A stretch of 64,000 nt of DNA, from positions 186,001 to 250,000 of the forward strand of contig WTXD01000035.1 of NCBI GenBank assembly GCA_022496205.1, given 5' to 3'. Of the stretch, positions 12,109 to 23,964 are shown piece by piece. Each line of letters starts with the position of its first letter. The stretch's first letter is position 1. The stretch is from Gloeopeniophorella convolvens (taxonomy: Eukaryota; Basidiomycota; Agaricomycetes; Russulales). The notes beneath the pieces were generated by a model. It was given only the letters and a program-made list of their open reading frames with translations, was not told the origin of the DNA and made no database searches. Position numbers and translations under genes: made by a program.

Positions 12109-12279
12109 GCGCGCGCGGGTGGGGGCAGGTTCCGGCATGTATGTGTGTATGTATTACCAACGGGCGCGGGTTCTATCGACTTTTCGCTCGCGCGGCGGGT
12201 GCACTCGGCGGGGTAAAGACATGCTATAAGGTAGTGCGATCGCGCACAGCGCTCCAACACTGCGGCTGCGGCTGCCCCA

Positions 12280-13254
12280 TCATGCCGGCAGCTCGAACTT
12301 CTGGCCTTGCATGACCCTGTGGGCGGACGCGCGTCAGCACGCATTGAGCGCAGGTATGGAGCGGCAGTGAGCGGGAAGTTCAGAAAGTGCACGCACTTGG
12401 TGAAGTACACGTAGAAAAAGTCGAGGTAGAGCCCCGTCTGCACGAGCCCGGAGATGACAGAGATCGGGTCGACAAGCTCGTCGGAAAAGTACCTGTGTGC
12501 GCGCAGCGGGACGCGTCAGCGTCGGCGCGGCGCGGAAATAAGGCAGAGCGACGGACCGGAATATCCAGTTGGGGATGTAGAGCCCTCGGTACGCGCCGAG
12601 CGCGGCGAGGTAATGGGTTGTGATGGTCTCGGCCTCGCCGGTACGCTGGAGGATGAAGAGCTGCGGGAGGATGGCGACGGCCTCAAGGAATATTGAGAAG
12701 GACCAGAAGACCTCGGTGATGGTGTAGCCGTAGTTGAAGAGGAGCGCGAGGACGAGCGCGGGGCCGACGAGGTACTCGACGCGGAAAGTGTCGATGGATG
12801 GGTCGTTGGTTGGCCTGCGCACACACACACACACACGCGCGGGTTTGGTGGGTTAGTTTGGCACAGCGCGAGGTAAGGACGAGGTGCGCACCGGAAGCGG
12901 ACTCTCATGAGGTAGAGGATATAGACGCTGCTGGCGATGAAGAAGATTTTCATGACAAAGTTGTAAAGGGAGACCCATGTCTGGAAGAGGTCGAGGTAGC
13001 GGGCGACGAAGACAACGACATAGAGGGCCTGCGTCTTGAAGGAGATGCCTGCACGCGGAGGAGAGGGTGAGCGTGCGGGTGCGGGGTAGAGCGGGGCAGG
13101 GGTGACATGCCTCGACAGGAACGAGAGGTGTGTATTTTGTGCACGAGGATGAAGATCGAGGCGAGGTGCGAGAGGTCGCCTGGTGCGCAGCGGTGTCAGA
13201 GACAGTGTTGTTGAGAGGTTAGTTGTGCGCACCGAAGAATCTGAAGATGTTCAT
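12280..13254 (-). CDS. ERD2: ER lumen protein retaining (K/HDEL) receptor
   Basis: Six exons on the minus strand: 13233..13254, 13111..13179, 12892..13048, 12557..12814, 12397..12492 and 12280..12316. They total 639 nt and give 212 aa, the normal length. The protein starts [16 protein letters not shown], contains [22 protein letters not shown] and [16 protein letters not shown] frames excluded by splicing, and ends [17 protein letters not shown], all diagnostic of ERD2. It is a seven-helix Golgi receptor that binds C-terminal HDEL/KDEL signals at low pH and returns escaped ER residents by COPI vesicles. The intron between 13110 and 13049 begins with GC (AG|GCATGT) instead of GT; the reading frame requires it. 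The gene is tail-to-tail with the calpain gene (171 bp apart) and divergent from the next gene. Confidence 0.95.
12820..12836. repeat. (CA)n microsatellite in ERD2 intron
   Basis: A short CA run at the acceptor side (plus-strand left end) of the ERD2 intron 12815..12891. Confidence 0.9.
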
Positions 13255-13602
13255 TGCCTAAGCGTCCTGTGGAGAGGAGCGTGAAGACCAAGACGAGGAG
13301 GAACAGAGCGGCTGCGGCTTGACGTAGCCGACGCGCCGCAACGTGTGTTGATCCCTGTTTGGCTTGCCACGCGATCTTCTCTGGCAACACCCGGGCGCCT
13401 TACAGTACATACTTATGATCATCACCTTGTGCCCAACCCCATGAAATCAGCCCGCTATATTTCACTAGCGTAAGATCGGCAGGCCCATTAGGCTCCGTTT
13501 CACCATGATGCGCGGTCCGAATAAATTGGCGGGATCAGGCTATCCTTATAACTCGCCCTCCTGCCCCTCTACTTACTCGTCTCCCCTTTTTCTCTGCTCT
13601 CC
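13255..13602. promoter_or_regulatory. Divergent promoter region, ERD2 and ADC-like gene
   Basis: A 348-bp stretch separates two divergently transcribed genes, so it should contain both promoters. A weak TATA-like ccttataac lies about 55 bp before the plus-strand ATG. No other site was recognised. Confidence 0.4.
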
Positions 13603-14478
13603 ATGACTCTGTTCCACCCACCGTCGGAGCCCACACCACCCGAGGGCGTATCGTCTGCTCCTCCGGCATGGGACCTCAAAGCCCAGCTCTACCTCTTCAT
13701 GGCACCGGTCACGCCGGCGAACCGTGAAGACCCTGTCCTGCAGGGCCTCCCTACGGGTTCCTACGATCCCTTGGAGCAGGTCCACCCTGCGGCCCTCGCG
13801 CCAGTCAACGGTGCTCCACAGTGGAAAGGTGGCGCCGCGAACGTCGTGCTCGTGCGCTATGCAGACTCGCCCGTCGGGCCGTACGACGAGCTCATCTTTA
13901 TCGTCACCGGGTTTGCCAGCCCGCACGAGAAGGGTACTGCGGGTCGCATCACCGCTATCTACGTGAGCACCGACAAGAGCGTCTGGAACGGGCGCAGGAA
14001 CTGGAGTGCGTGTTTCGCTCTCCGTAGCCCAGCGCCGGCGCCTACTGACATACCCCATGCAGATATCCAGAAGCACCGCGCACGGTTCGATTTTGCGCCG
14101 ACGGGAAAGAGGTCTTCCTCCGTTCGAGTGTTTCTTCCGGATGCCGAGAAGCCCTTTTTCACCGCCTCTGTGTCCGAGTCCGCCCTCCCAGGCTTGCCCG
14201 TCCCGTCTTTCCTGCTCAACTCGATAGCGCGTCTCGTGCAGCCCCCGCTGCTCGTTTCGGAGCCCAAGGATACCGCGATCGGCACGTTCGGAAAGTGGCT
14301 GAGCATCACGCCGAGCTACCGGGGCCGGTGGCGCCTGGCGTACATCCAGCAGGCGGAAGACGGAAACGAGGGGTATGGCGATGGGATCAACTATCCGCGA
14401 ATCAAGCCGCGCTGGATTGGTGGGAGGTTCGATGGGATCGTACATTTCCCATTTGCGACCATCGTTGGCGAGGAGTGA
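13603..14478 (+). CDS. Acetoacetate decarboxylase-like domain protein
   Basis: Two exons, 13603..14005 and 14063..14478, give 272 aa. The frame is also open through the intron, but splicing restores the continuous family motif VWNGRRNWNIQKHRARF, which read-through breaks. The protein resembles the acetoacetate-decarboxylase-superfamily proteins common in fungi: an N-terminal AQLYLFM strand, a central YDELIFIVTGFASPH block, then NGRRNW and a C-terminal PRIKPRWIGGRFDG. I do not see the Lys of the bacterial enzyme in a context I could assign, so catalytic activity is unproven. There is no signal peptide, so it is likely cytosolic. The neighbours give no pathway hint. The alternative is an uncharacterised beta-cone protein without decarboxylase activity. 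Confidence 0.65.
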   Translation: MTLFHPPSEPTPPEGVSSAPPAWDLKAQLYLFMAPVTPANREDPVLQGLPTGSYDPLEQVHPAALAPVNGAPQWKGGAANVVLVRYADSPVGPYDELIFIVTGFASPHEKGTAGRITAIYVSTDKSVWNGRRNWSACFALRSPAPAPTDIPHADIQKHRARFDFAPTGKRSSSVRVFLPDAEKPFFTASVSESALPGLPVPSFLLNSIARLVQPPLLVSEPKDTAIGTFGKWLSITPSYRGRWRLAYIQQAEDGNEGYGDGINYPRIKPRWIGGRFDGIVHFPFATIVGEE

Positions 14479-15570
14479 TGGCACATACTTATTCCCCATG
14501 CTGCGCCGCTAGCGATGCAGTGGCGCGGGGAGGCTAGCCCGATGACCGAGACTGGTGACGTGAAGAGGGGGGGTGCTGATCTATACGTATGTCATCTGTT
14601 GTGATCTTCAACGTGTTTCGTCTACAAGACGATGGCGCTAACCTTAATGAATACGGAAACCTGCCAATGGTCTTCACGGGCAGTCTGAGTAGAGACAAGT
14701 TGTCGGACACCGGTGGCTATCTTCACAGCAAACTGTGCCACGTTTGTCTGCTATAGATACACCCCTTTCAAACTAATATTCATAGTATGATAAAAAAAAT
14801 ATCATCAAGTGCACAGCACGCTTGAAAACCGTGCGCGCGCGACACCGACGGAAGTAGAGGCATCGGGTGCGGGGAGGGCTCGGACACCTTGCGTTCGGTC
14901 TCCGGTCGCAACACAGGTTTCCGTTCCAGAGCCTATTTATCTTCCGTGAGAGCAACCTGCTCAAGGCGAGATCAACGATGAGGCGTTGACAATGCCCGGT
15001 GATACACCGGAGCGCAGACCGGAAGCCCAGTGCGTCATGAATTGAAGCGACGCTAATGAACCCCGCATGTGCGAGCAAAAAACGTCCAGGCAGGGCTGGA
15101 GTGCAGGGCCACGGGTGGGACCCACTGGTCCAAAAAGTACATAGTCGGGCACTGACTGTGGAGACGGACAAGCCCGAAAGGGGGTGGTGGGACTGTTGGA
15201 AATCAGAAGCACTTAGCTAGATTCAAGATATAGAAGCAACAGACGCTGCAGCCTAGAACTGAGTGGTCCGACGGCACTCTGAGCCTTCCGCAGATTTGTC
15301 TCGGTCTCGCTCGACCTTTGCTGCAGTGCCCACCAGTTGTGGTCATTGGAACATCTCTACACGTTGTATTGCTTGCTTCTCGAGCTGATCATGGTTCGGA
15401 AACCTAAAGCCGGGGGACGAGAGGGAAAGTCAAGCCGCACACCAGATTGGGAGGTCAAGCGCGGCGAAGACGGGCCGCCGGGCCGTGCGGGACGCCCAGA
15501 AGTTTGAGGTCGCCGACTCGCTCGTCGTTGAGCCTCGTTGAGCCTACAGTTGGGACCAGTGGTGTTCAAC
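14479..15570. other. Intergenic, no gene recognised
   Basis: About 1.1 kb without a supportable gene. An ATG at 15391 opens a short basic frame with no family match; it could be an upstream exon or the leader of the KRI1 gene. Minus-strand frames at 14773-15212 show no motif. Confidence 0.4.
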
Positions 15571-18068
15571 ATGAAGGAGACACTCATCTCCTCGTCTTCA
15601 TCCTCATCCGAGTCGGAAGACGAGAATGGCTCGCTCCAGCTCACGATAAACGAGCACTACGCAAAGGCGTTCCAGTACCGCAAGGAGCGCGAGGAGCTCG
15701 CAACGCGTGCGCACCCGTCCTACCTCGTCGTCTGCCCCGCGCGCCTTCTGATATCTTCTATATAGTCAAAGAGAAGTATGGCTCTGATGCCGACACGGAC
15801 GAACTGAGCGGCGAGACGGACTCCGAGTCTGACACGACCGAGGACGAGGACGGCGAGGAGCTCACCCCCGCCGTCGACGCGGCGATCCTGCGCACGCTCG
15901 CGCGCATCAAGGCGCGCGACCCGGAGATCTACGAGTCTTCCCGCAACGTCTTTGATGGTGCGCGCGCACGTATCTCTCTTCCCTTTGCACACCGCTCACG
16001 CGCAGCACTCAGAGGAGCGCGGCAAGTCCGGCTCCGCGCCGGCACCCAAGCCCGCAAAGCAAGCGAAATCCAAGCCGCTCACGCTCCCCGCACACCGGCT
16101 CGCCGCCGCGCTCGACGACGCGACCAGCTCGCGCTCCACGTCGCCCGAGCCCGCACCGCCGACGCACACCGCCGAGCAGGCGGCGCTGCGCGCCGAGACG
16201 ATCGCGGCGTTCCACTCGGGCGCCGCGGACGAGGAGGAGGAAGAGGAGGGTGGGCTGTTCACGCTGCGCGAGAAGACGCGCGACGAGGCGGCGCTCGAGG
16301 AGGCGGAGTACCGCGCATACCTCGAGCGCGAGGTCGGTCCGCTAGAGGAGATCCTCGATCTTGGCGAGGGCGGCGCGGAGGCGGGCGCGAGCGCCGGCGC
16401 GGTGCGGCGCGAAGAGGGCGACGCGCCTGCACTTGCCGATACGGAGAGCGGGAGGAAGAAGAAGAAAAAGAAAAAGGGAAGAAGGCGGAGGAGCGCAAGG
16501 AGACAGACCAGGAGTTCCTGATCAAGTGCGCGTGCATTTCTGCTGCTCGTGCTGTTGCGCCCTGACGAGTCTGCAGCTACATCCTGAACCGCGGCTGGAT
16601 CGACCGCTCTGCGCGCCGCGTACCAACATACAACGAAGTCACCGCACACGCGTCCTCCTCCAAATCCCGTGCCACCCAACCCGACACAACCGTCCCCGGC
16701 GCAGATTCGGACGCAGGCGCAGATGCGGACGCGGATGGCAGCCTCGGCGATGAGAACGAGTTCGACGAGATCGTGGAGCGCTTCGAGAGCTCGTACAACT
16801 TCCGCTTCGAGGAGCCCGACGCGGCGCACATCCCGGCGTTCCCGCGCGCGGTCGAGAGTGTGCGGCGCCCGTCCGAGCACGCCGAGCGCAGGCGCGAGGC
16901 GCGCGAGCGCCGCCGCGAGCGCAAGGAGGCGGAGAAGACGCAGCGCCGCGAGGAGGTGAAGCGGCTCAAGGGCCTCAAGACGCGCGAGATGCGGGCGAAG
17001 CTCGAGCGCATCGGCAAGGAGGGCGGGTGGGCGGACAGCCAGGGTGCGTCGTGTTCACGTCTCTGGTTTGGGTTGACTTGCTGATTGTGGCGGGCGGGCA
17101 GCGCTCGAGGCGCTCGATGTTGACGGAGACTGGGACGCGGACGCGTATGACCGCCAGATGGCCGCCGTGCTCGCAGAGACGGAGGGCGGCGCGGACGACG
17201 ATGACGACGAGAAGCCTGCATGGGACGATGACGTCGACATCGGTGACATTGTTCCGCCGAGTGGCGGCAACGGCGATGGCGAGGGGCGCCGCGCAGCAGA
17301 CGCAAAGGAACGCAAGAAGGCGAAGAAGAAGGAGAAGAAGAAGAAGAAGCGCGGGGGCGAGGACGGCGGCGCGGGCGGCATCGACACGGACGACATGGAC
17401 GCGGACGCGGACGCGGCGCACGAGGGCGGCGCAGCGTGGGATGAGATGGAGTGGGACGGTACGGAGGAGATGCGCAAGCGCGTGCTGGACCAGTACATGG
17501 AGGAGCTGTACGGGCTCGAGTTCAACGACATGGTGCGCCTGCCCTCCCCGCCTCCCCGCGGCCGCGTCTGACCCTTGCGCAGGTCGCGGGCATGCCGACG
17601 CGCTTCCGCTACGTCCCCGTCGAGGGCGCCTCGTTCGCGCTGACGCCCGCGGAGATCCTGCTCGCGGACGACAAGGACCTGAACGAGTACGTCGGGCTCA
17701 AGAAGCTCGCGCCGTACCGCAAGCAGCGCGAGGCGTGGGACGCGCGCCGCGGCGAGCGCCTGCGCGAGTTCAAGCAGAAGGTCGCGCCGCGCGTGGGGGA
17801 GTTTGGCGCGGACGAGCACGCGCGCGATGCCGAGCGCAAGACGAAGAAGCGGAAGGGTAAGAAGGAGCGGCTGCGCGAGAAGGTGGCGCGCGGAGAGGAG
17901 GACGAGGAGCCGGAGGAGCCGGAGGAGCCGTCGCCGTCGCCAAGTAGCAAGGGGACGAAACGGCGCGCAGAGGCAGCAGATCGGGAGGACGCGCCGGCCG
18001 CGGAGGGGGTTGAAGAGCCGGCAAAGAAGAAACGACGACGACAGAAACGGTCAGGCAAGGCGGAGTAG
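15571..18068 (+). CDS. KRI1: Ribosome biogenesis protein KRI1
   Basis: Model: 15571..15706, 15766..15957, 16013..16401, 16449..16525, 16577..17043, 17102..17532 and 17583..18068, giving 725 aa. KRI1 is a nucleolar protein needed for 40S subunit maturation and works with Krr1 and snR30. Landmarks in order are the serine/acid-rich N-terminus, [20 protein letters not shown], an EKYGSD block, [41 protein letters not shown], the charged coiled coil with [44 protein letters not shown] and the C-terminal [11 protein letters not shown]. The tail is very basic (KKKRRRQKR), consistent with the nucleolus. The 47-nt intron 16402..16448 is inferred because the frame must shift before the lysine-rich segment; a single-base indel there is the alternative. 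The start is the first in-frame ATG before the acidic block; an upstream exon is possible. Confidence 0.9.
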
Positions 18069-18111
18069 ACTGCAGGATGATATATGAGCGGTATGTACAG
18101 TGAGTTGTTCT

Positions 18112-18668
18112 CTACTCTTCGGGTATGAACGGTCTAATGTATCTGTCGACGTAGGACTGCGGCACGCCCTCCTTGAGCGCGTCCGCAACGCCCATGTTTA
18201 TCCGGTGTATATACTCTGTCTTGGGGACATCGTGGCTGGTGCGCAGGAAATCGATGTATACTAGCGCGTCGAGAGTCTCCGTCGCCGTCTCCCCATCGTC
18301 GGATCGCTTGATGACCTCTATGGGGATCGTCCTCTTCTCGTAGGAAGTAGGAACGCCTTCGTACATGTCGAGTGCGTCTTCGTCGCGCGCTCCGAGCTCG
18401 TACACGAGCCCGTACACGCGGTCCCCCGGCGAGGGCACGACGTTTGCGTAGCCTCTCTGGTTGATAATCCAACACCTGAGGCAGTACAAGCACAAGTCTA
18501 CACGGGGCCGGGAGAAAAAATCTGCAGATCTCACCAGTCCTGAAGGATTCCGACTCCGATGTACTTGTTCTCTGGACAGCGCCGATTCATCTGGTCTATC
18601 CAGAGGTTGCTCCCGTATCCAAAATACAGAACCGGCGTGGTTCTGCTTGTGTAGAAGTCTTCGATCAT
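18112..18668 (-). CDS. Gamma-glutamylcyclotransferase-like protein
   Basis: Two exons, 18535..18668 and 18112..18475, give 165 aa. The protein begins MIEDFYTS and has the family signature YFGYGSNLW, which forms the substrate-binding loop. It then has the GILQDWCWIINQRG block and GLVYELGARDEDALDMYEGV, with the likely general acid/base Glu in DMYEG. This is the GGCT fold: enzymes that cyclise gamma-glutamyl peptides to 5-oxoproline, here most likely a small cytosolic enzyme of glutathione or gamma-glutamyl turnover. The length agrees with the family (about 160-190 aa). It is tail-to-tail with KRI1, only 43 bp apart, so the 3' UTRs probably overlap. It is divergent from the next gene. Confidence 0.85.
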
Positions 18669-19055
18669 CTCTGGGAGACGTTGGGCTCGTGCACAATGCA
18701 GATGATACGCAGCACGCGTAGATCTGGCGTATGCTTAGATCGCGGAGGCACGGGCCGAGCCCCGACGACCACGGTCGTAACGCGTGTGACAATGTGACCT
18801 CTATTGTTTCTTTGCCGCGGCGGCCATTGTCTGGCGGAGAATTCAGAGACACTGGCTGCCTCGAGGGACACTGAACAATGCAGCTTGGCATGTCTCGCGT
18901 TCCATTGTCGTGGCTGCTGCGCTGCGGCGGGGCCAGAAATTTAAACCGACATTCTCTTCCTGCAACCATCACCAGCTCAGCAACGTCTATCATTTCCTCC
19001 CGCTCCTTTGGCAAGACCCACCACCGTATCCCTCCCTCGCACTCTACCTATTCGC
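18669..19055. promoter_or_regulatory. Divergent promoter region
   Basis: A 387-bp region between the start codons of two divergent genes (GGCT-like on minus, LRR protein on plus). It must contain both promoters. No defined operator was recognised; a tttaaa-like AT-rich patch lies near 18943. Confidence 0.45.
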
Positions 19056-20573
19056 ATGAACGGAACCCAACCACACCCACGCACCCCCTCATCTTCTGGC
19101 TCTGGAGCTTCGGGATCTAGGTTCAAAGAGCACTTGTCGATCTCCATGCCTCCGCCAGACATGCCCGTCGAGCGCTCCCACTTTTCTCCCGACTCGCCGC
19201 CGCCCCCGCTGCCCTCGGAGCACAAATTCTCCCTCAGCGGCTCGACGATGTACAAGGCATCGCCACCCTCGCACCATGTAGACCTTGAGAAGGGCTCCCA
19301 CAGCGGGTCGAGCCCGCGCAGTGCAGGCTTCAGCATCCGCGGCCGCTTCACGCGCCTCTTTGGTGTGGACCTCCGGACGAGCCGACGCAGCTCAGCGGAG
19401 CGGAGCATGTCCGTCAGAGGTGGTTCTTCCTCTGACCATGCCTTTGTGCCCAAGCTGCCGGAGTGGTCTCCGCTCAACGTCCGCAAGCAGCCCCACCACT
19501 GCACTTGCCAACAACTCCCACACTACGAGCGCGCGCGGAATCCGCGCCGGAGAGCCTTGCGTGTGGCGCTCGCTATTCTCCTGCTCTACTTCTTCATCAA
19601 CGTGCTCCTGCTCGATATTCGCGTGTTCGCGCCGAGCCACATGCCGCCGCAGCTGCTGTTGAACGCCACCTCCCCGCCCGCGAGCGCGCCAATGACCACC
19701 GACGCGCTCTCCGCTGACACGCAGCAGTGCATAGCACAGTACACACTCGACGCACCGGGAGACCCCACGGGGTATCCTTGTGGCACTTGCCTGCCGCTGC
19801 TCGCTGCGCTGCCGCCGAGCGCCACCGCGGTGTACCCCGCGGCGCTGGATGCGGCGCAGTTCTGTGGCCTTCGGGCTCTGTGGGAGGATGCCGGGCAGCA
19901 GGGCCAAGCTGCGCTTGAAGGGGGAGGCTGGGTGAAGGATGTCAAGTTCTGTGCCTGGAATGGTGTGCGGTGCGACGGCGCTGGCCGCGTCTCATCACTG
20001 TGGGTCCCAATATCTCACTGTCCGGCCGGGACTAACTTTAAGCCCTTCCAGACAGCTATCTTTCCCCGCCGTTCCTGCGTCTCTCCCTGCGGAATTCACG
20101 AACCTTACTGCACTCGAGACCCTGGAGATCTCTGGCGACGGCAATTCACCAGGTACGTTCGACGTTCCCGCTGTCTAATATACGTCGCGTTGATCCGACT
20201 GCTGTTAGCTGGCCCGTTCCCGGGAACCTTTGGCGCGTTGACGAAGCTCTCCTCGCTCCATCTGGAAAGCACCGCGCTCGGAGCGCTCCCAGACACCCTT
20301 CAGAACCTGTCTGCCCTGACTCTCGTGCGTAATACACAGCTCGGGATAACGCTTCCCCCAAGTGCTGGGAGCGGCAACCTTCGCACACTGTACGCTGCCG
20401 ATGCATCCGTCATCCTAGTTCCCAAACCTAATTCTATTTGATCTAGCGTTGTGAATAATGAGGCGCTAACGCTGAGCGCGGCGCAGAGCACGGCGCTTTG
20501 CAGTGGACAGCTGCAGACGTGCGACCTACGTGGCTCGGGAATCCAAGCATGCGGGACATGCCTGGTTGGTTGA
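19056..20573 (+). CDS. Single-pass membrane protein with luminal LRR domain
   Basis: Exons 19056..19999, 20052..20152, 20209..20389 and 20447..20573 give 450 aa. Residues 1 to about 165 are Ser/Pro-rich and basic near the end (RRRALRVALA). One hydrophobic segment follows at about 170-190 (VALAILLLYFFINVLLLDI), so this looks like a type II membrane protein with a cytosolic N-terminus. The outer part has a plant-LRRNT-like start (AWNGVRCDGAGRV). After it come leucine-rich repeats with the LxxLxxLxL pattern (FTNLTALETLEISGDG, FGALTKLSSLHLEST, LPDTLQNLSALTLVRNTQL) and a closing Cys pair (CGTCLVG). Several N-glycosylation sites (NAT, NLT, NLS) sit on the predicted luminal side. Function is unknown; recognition or cell-wall contact is plausible by analogy only. 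Confidence 0.75.
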
Positions 20574-20812
20574 ATGTATAAAACCAATCCCGGACGATGG
20601 TAATCTCCTCGGCGTTTTGTTGTGATACTGTATTGTAGACCCAAATCCTCCGTATACTTAATCTTACTTGTAGCATATACCCGGAATGTGGACGATAGCT
20701 GAGCGTACGAACATCACATACATACTTTACTGTATATTCACGATACATATCACGTCGATGTAAATGTTGTGTAGCATTATGCGCAGGACCCTAGTTGCAC
20801 AACGTAGTGGCA

Positions 20813-22851
20813 ATGACAATCAAGCGCCGTCTTAGTCATCCGAGCCATGTACCAGAGATCGACAAGGTTTTCGTCTTCGATACCCTCGACGGTGACGCCC
20901 ACCTCGTTTCGGTCATGGTGCCTTTCGAAGATACAGAAGCCACCGTGCGGGCCTATCTCCGGCGCGAGTCGCTCGACGTGTACAACCGGCTCCATTCTGT
21001 CGAAGCCGACGTCGCCTTCGTGAACGACGTGCGCATGGCGTACCCCAGCCTCCCGCTCATCCGTAGCGTTGTTCAGGCCTTCTCTGACGTGGCAGATGCT
21101 GACCCACACCGACAGCGAACCTGCGCTGCGGCGCGTGGTACACGGACCCTGCCATCGTACGCGCTTCCCCGCCGCAAGCGCTGTGCTGCCATGGGTGACC
21201 GTGCTGCGCGTGCCAGTCATACCCTGCCCCTGCATACTTCAAGAGTACCGACGGTCACCACGGCAACTGGTCGTTCAACCTGCGCCGTCCGAACCTGCAT
21301 TTGTTGCCCATTATCACCGCACAGGGCGGGTGGGTTTTATTTATTTACGCTCCGCCGTTGCAGTCAGCTGCATCTCTGGTTGCTGCAGGCTCATTCTCGT
21401 TGACTCGACGCGCGCCGGGAAGCGCCTGCCTGATGCCCTCTCTAAGACCGTGCCAATATGGTGTGCAGTTGTGAATCGTGCTCTGCGGCTGCGCGGATTT
21501 GTGCCCTCCGACAACGCAACTAAGGAAACGGAAGACCCTTGGGACGCAGCTGCGGAGTTGCACACGCCCCCAGACACTGTCAGTGCCCACGAGCACGCCC
21601 AGATCGCGACACGGCTTGATGGATGGGCCGCGAACCTGGCTGTAAGCACGACTTTCTCCTTGTCAACCCCCCGCTCCCCCCTCCCGTGTCCCCTCCCGTG
21701 TCCCCTCCCCCTGCCGAAACAAACACATCGGCGCGACCTTTTTATCCTGCGTCAGGTTAACCGCTTCGAATAGGGGTCCTCGTACACGCTCCCGGAGCTC
21801 TCACGTCCCTTGCGGCCTCTATGGATTACACCCGCATCAGCGCAGTTTCCGCAAGTCCCGCCCGATGCACCGTTCCTTCCCATTATATGCGTGAGCGCAT
21901 CGCGCGTTGTAGACGCCGAAGGTGGAGTCGACACAAGTCCCGGACGCCGGGCGGGCGGATTTGCATACGTGCAGGGTTCGGGGGACGACCACGAACTGTG
22001 GGGCCAGGTAAGCCAGCCATCCAAACCTCCACAGTATGCGTGCAGTTATTAAAGTCGACGATAAATGTTTGCAGAGTCTAACGCCGGAGTTGTTCTGGAA
22101 ACACCACGCGGAATTGCTTGCATGCTCCCGGAGTGACCTCGAAGCGTTGGTGGCACGCATCGTCACGGCTGCGCAAGACACAGAGCAGAGGGGTGGTTCC
22201 CAGGCGGAATGGAACGCGCCCCCGACGCCAGTGGCCAGAGTCGGCGGTACTATACAGCTATGCGCACTGGCAGACCTGCCGCGCGACCTACCGGCCCCCA
22301 TGCCCGCAGCAGCAGCGGCCGAAGAAGCCGCGTTTGTCGTCGTGCATGAGTCTGACGCTCCAGTCCCGCCGGCTGGTGCCGACAACCATACACAGCCAGA
22401 GGAAGACTCTGACGGAATAATTCAGTCAGACGTGACGCCATCCCCAGCCCCGGCATCGAAATCAGAGGATGGCGGTGGCACACTACGTGTGCTTCATCTG
22501 TATCTTCCCCCAGGAAAGCGTGGGAAACACGCCCTGCTGCACGGGGTCCTCCCTCGTGCCACCACTTTCGCGCGCCCACATCTCATGCTTGGGCGTGTGG
22601 TGTGCGTCGCGGGGGGCGATGCCGCGGCCGGCGTAGCGCTGGCACTGCTCCAGATATTTTTCGACGATGCGGGGAGACTCCGCCGCGGTACGTCAGATAA
22701 TGCCGAAACCAGCAAACGCTCGGTGCGCACGCGACTGGAGTGGATCATCGCTAGCCGACCACAGGCAAATCCATCCCGCACCACCCTCAAGAGGGTGAAC
22801 GAATTTCTGCTCTCACCGCGCGCACTGAGCAGCGGCGGGGAGGCACGGTAG
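20813..22851 (+). CDS. RIT1: tRNA A64-2'-O-ribosylphosphate transferase
   Basis: Exons 20813..21062, 21116..21156, 21217..21329, 21389..21641, 21774..22007 and 22075..22851 give 555 aa. Rit1 adds 2'-O-ribosyl phosphate to A64 of initiator methionine tRNA, which keeps it out of elongation. The family blocks appear in order: SLDVYNRLHSVEADVAFV, LIPNLRCGAWYTDP, YFKSTDGHHGNWSFNLRRPN, LILVDSTRAGKRLPDALSKT, VPIWCAVVNRAL and LRPLWITP. The C-terminal DUSP-like half has HALLHGVLPRAT-type and CVAGGDAAAGVALALL motifs, followed by RLEWIIASRPQANPSR and TLKRVNEFLLSP. The N-terminus is short and starts at the first in-frame ATG. The enzyme is cytosolic in yeast. No neighbour is functionally linked. Confidence 0.93.
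21680..21710. repeat. Tandem CTCCCGTGTCCC in RIT1 intron
   Basis: Two to three copies of a pyrimidine-rich 11-12-mer inside the RIT1 intron 21642..21773. The repeat explains why this intron is about twice the usual length. Confidence 0.85.
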
Positions 22852-23964
22852 CATCCCCTATTTGCGTAGTTTGTCATGTATTATTATGTCGTTAATACGT
22901 GTTAAGACCTGCTCATAGAGTCCGACTATGACAGGCTTGGATGCATTGCTGTCTCTGGAGGCAGTCAACGTTCAACCCTCAATGTAGCGAGCGCCGGCAG
23001 CGCACCTCGCCGAGGCGCGTGCCCTTTACGGGAAAAACGTAAATAAATTTCAAAGTTTATCGAATCATACCGTACGAGATGCGAAGTTGTTGCCCGCTGT
23101 CCTGGCCCATTTCCTGTGCGGGCGTTCCGAATGACGAGAACGGCACACTAAGCCCCTAGGAGATCTATCAGTTGTCTATCGACATCAACCAATGTCCGAG
23201 ACCTATCGCCATTACAATGCGAGCGCCCCGCGCGAGCAAAATCCCACGTCGTGGTGGACCGTGCCAGGTCGACGCATCATTATTCAAGGCCCGAAGGGAT
23301 ACTTTAATATGATACACCATGTGACCGGTGACCGGTGACCCTGTATAGAGGTGTGCGCGGGTCAGAAGCGCGCGCCCTGGTAATATATTACAAATACGAA
23401 GTCTGGCAGGGCGGCGGGCGGGTCAGCGCTGTGACGACGAGTACTGCTGTCGTCCGCGGAGTGAGGCATCCAAAGGAGAGGCCGTGGGTATCAGATCTTC
23501 TTCTCCGTTGGTGCTAGCCGGTCCGGACTTTCGTCTGTCGGTGCAGCCGAGGAGGCGCCAGCGCGAGACTCGATGTCCAATTCGCTTCCTGCAGCGTGCC
23601 GCGGTGCTGTCGCCATCTACGTGCTCGGTGTCAGATCCCATGCATCGGAAAAACATTCAAAGCGCTCTCACGGAGAGGTGGTACTGCTGCGGTGTTTCGC
23701 GAGCCCTGCTCGGAGAATATGACCACGCGCTCTCTGCGGGCCCAGTGAGTGTGGGGAAATGCGTCGGGTCATCATTGTGAGCGAGTTCCACGCGGCTATC
23801 CCTGACGTCGCGGAAAACCTTGTCAATAACCAATCACGAGAAGGACAAAGGACGTACAAAATTAAGAACAAAGAAATAAGGTACAACTTTCCGAGGATAC
23901 TTTGGAGCATGATGTCCCAGAAGCTGACATAAGGCGCCTGTTTACACGATAAGGCTGATCAGCG
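22852..23964. other. Intergenic, no gene; GGTGACC tandem at 23321-23340
   Basis: No gene recognised. A short direct repeat of ACCGGTG/GGTGACC is seen at 23321-23340. This begins a gene-poor stretch with lower coding density and mixed base composition. Confidence 0.5.

Noticed and set aside
13573..14499. 308-aa minus-strand frame opposite the ADC-like gene
   Set aside because: Antisense shadow; the plus strand has a coherent two-exon protein with family motifs.
15447..16565. 372-aa plus-strand open frame overlapping KRI1
   Set aside because: Only its last part ([16 protein letters not shown]) is KRI1 sequence; the rest is a shadow frame read through introns.
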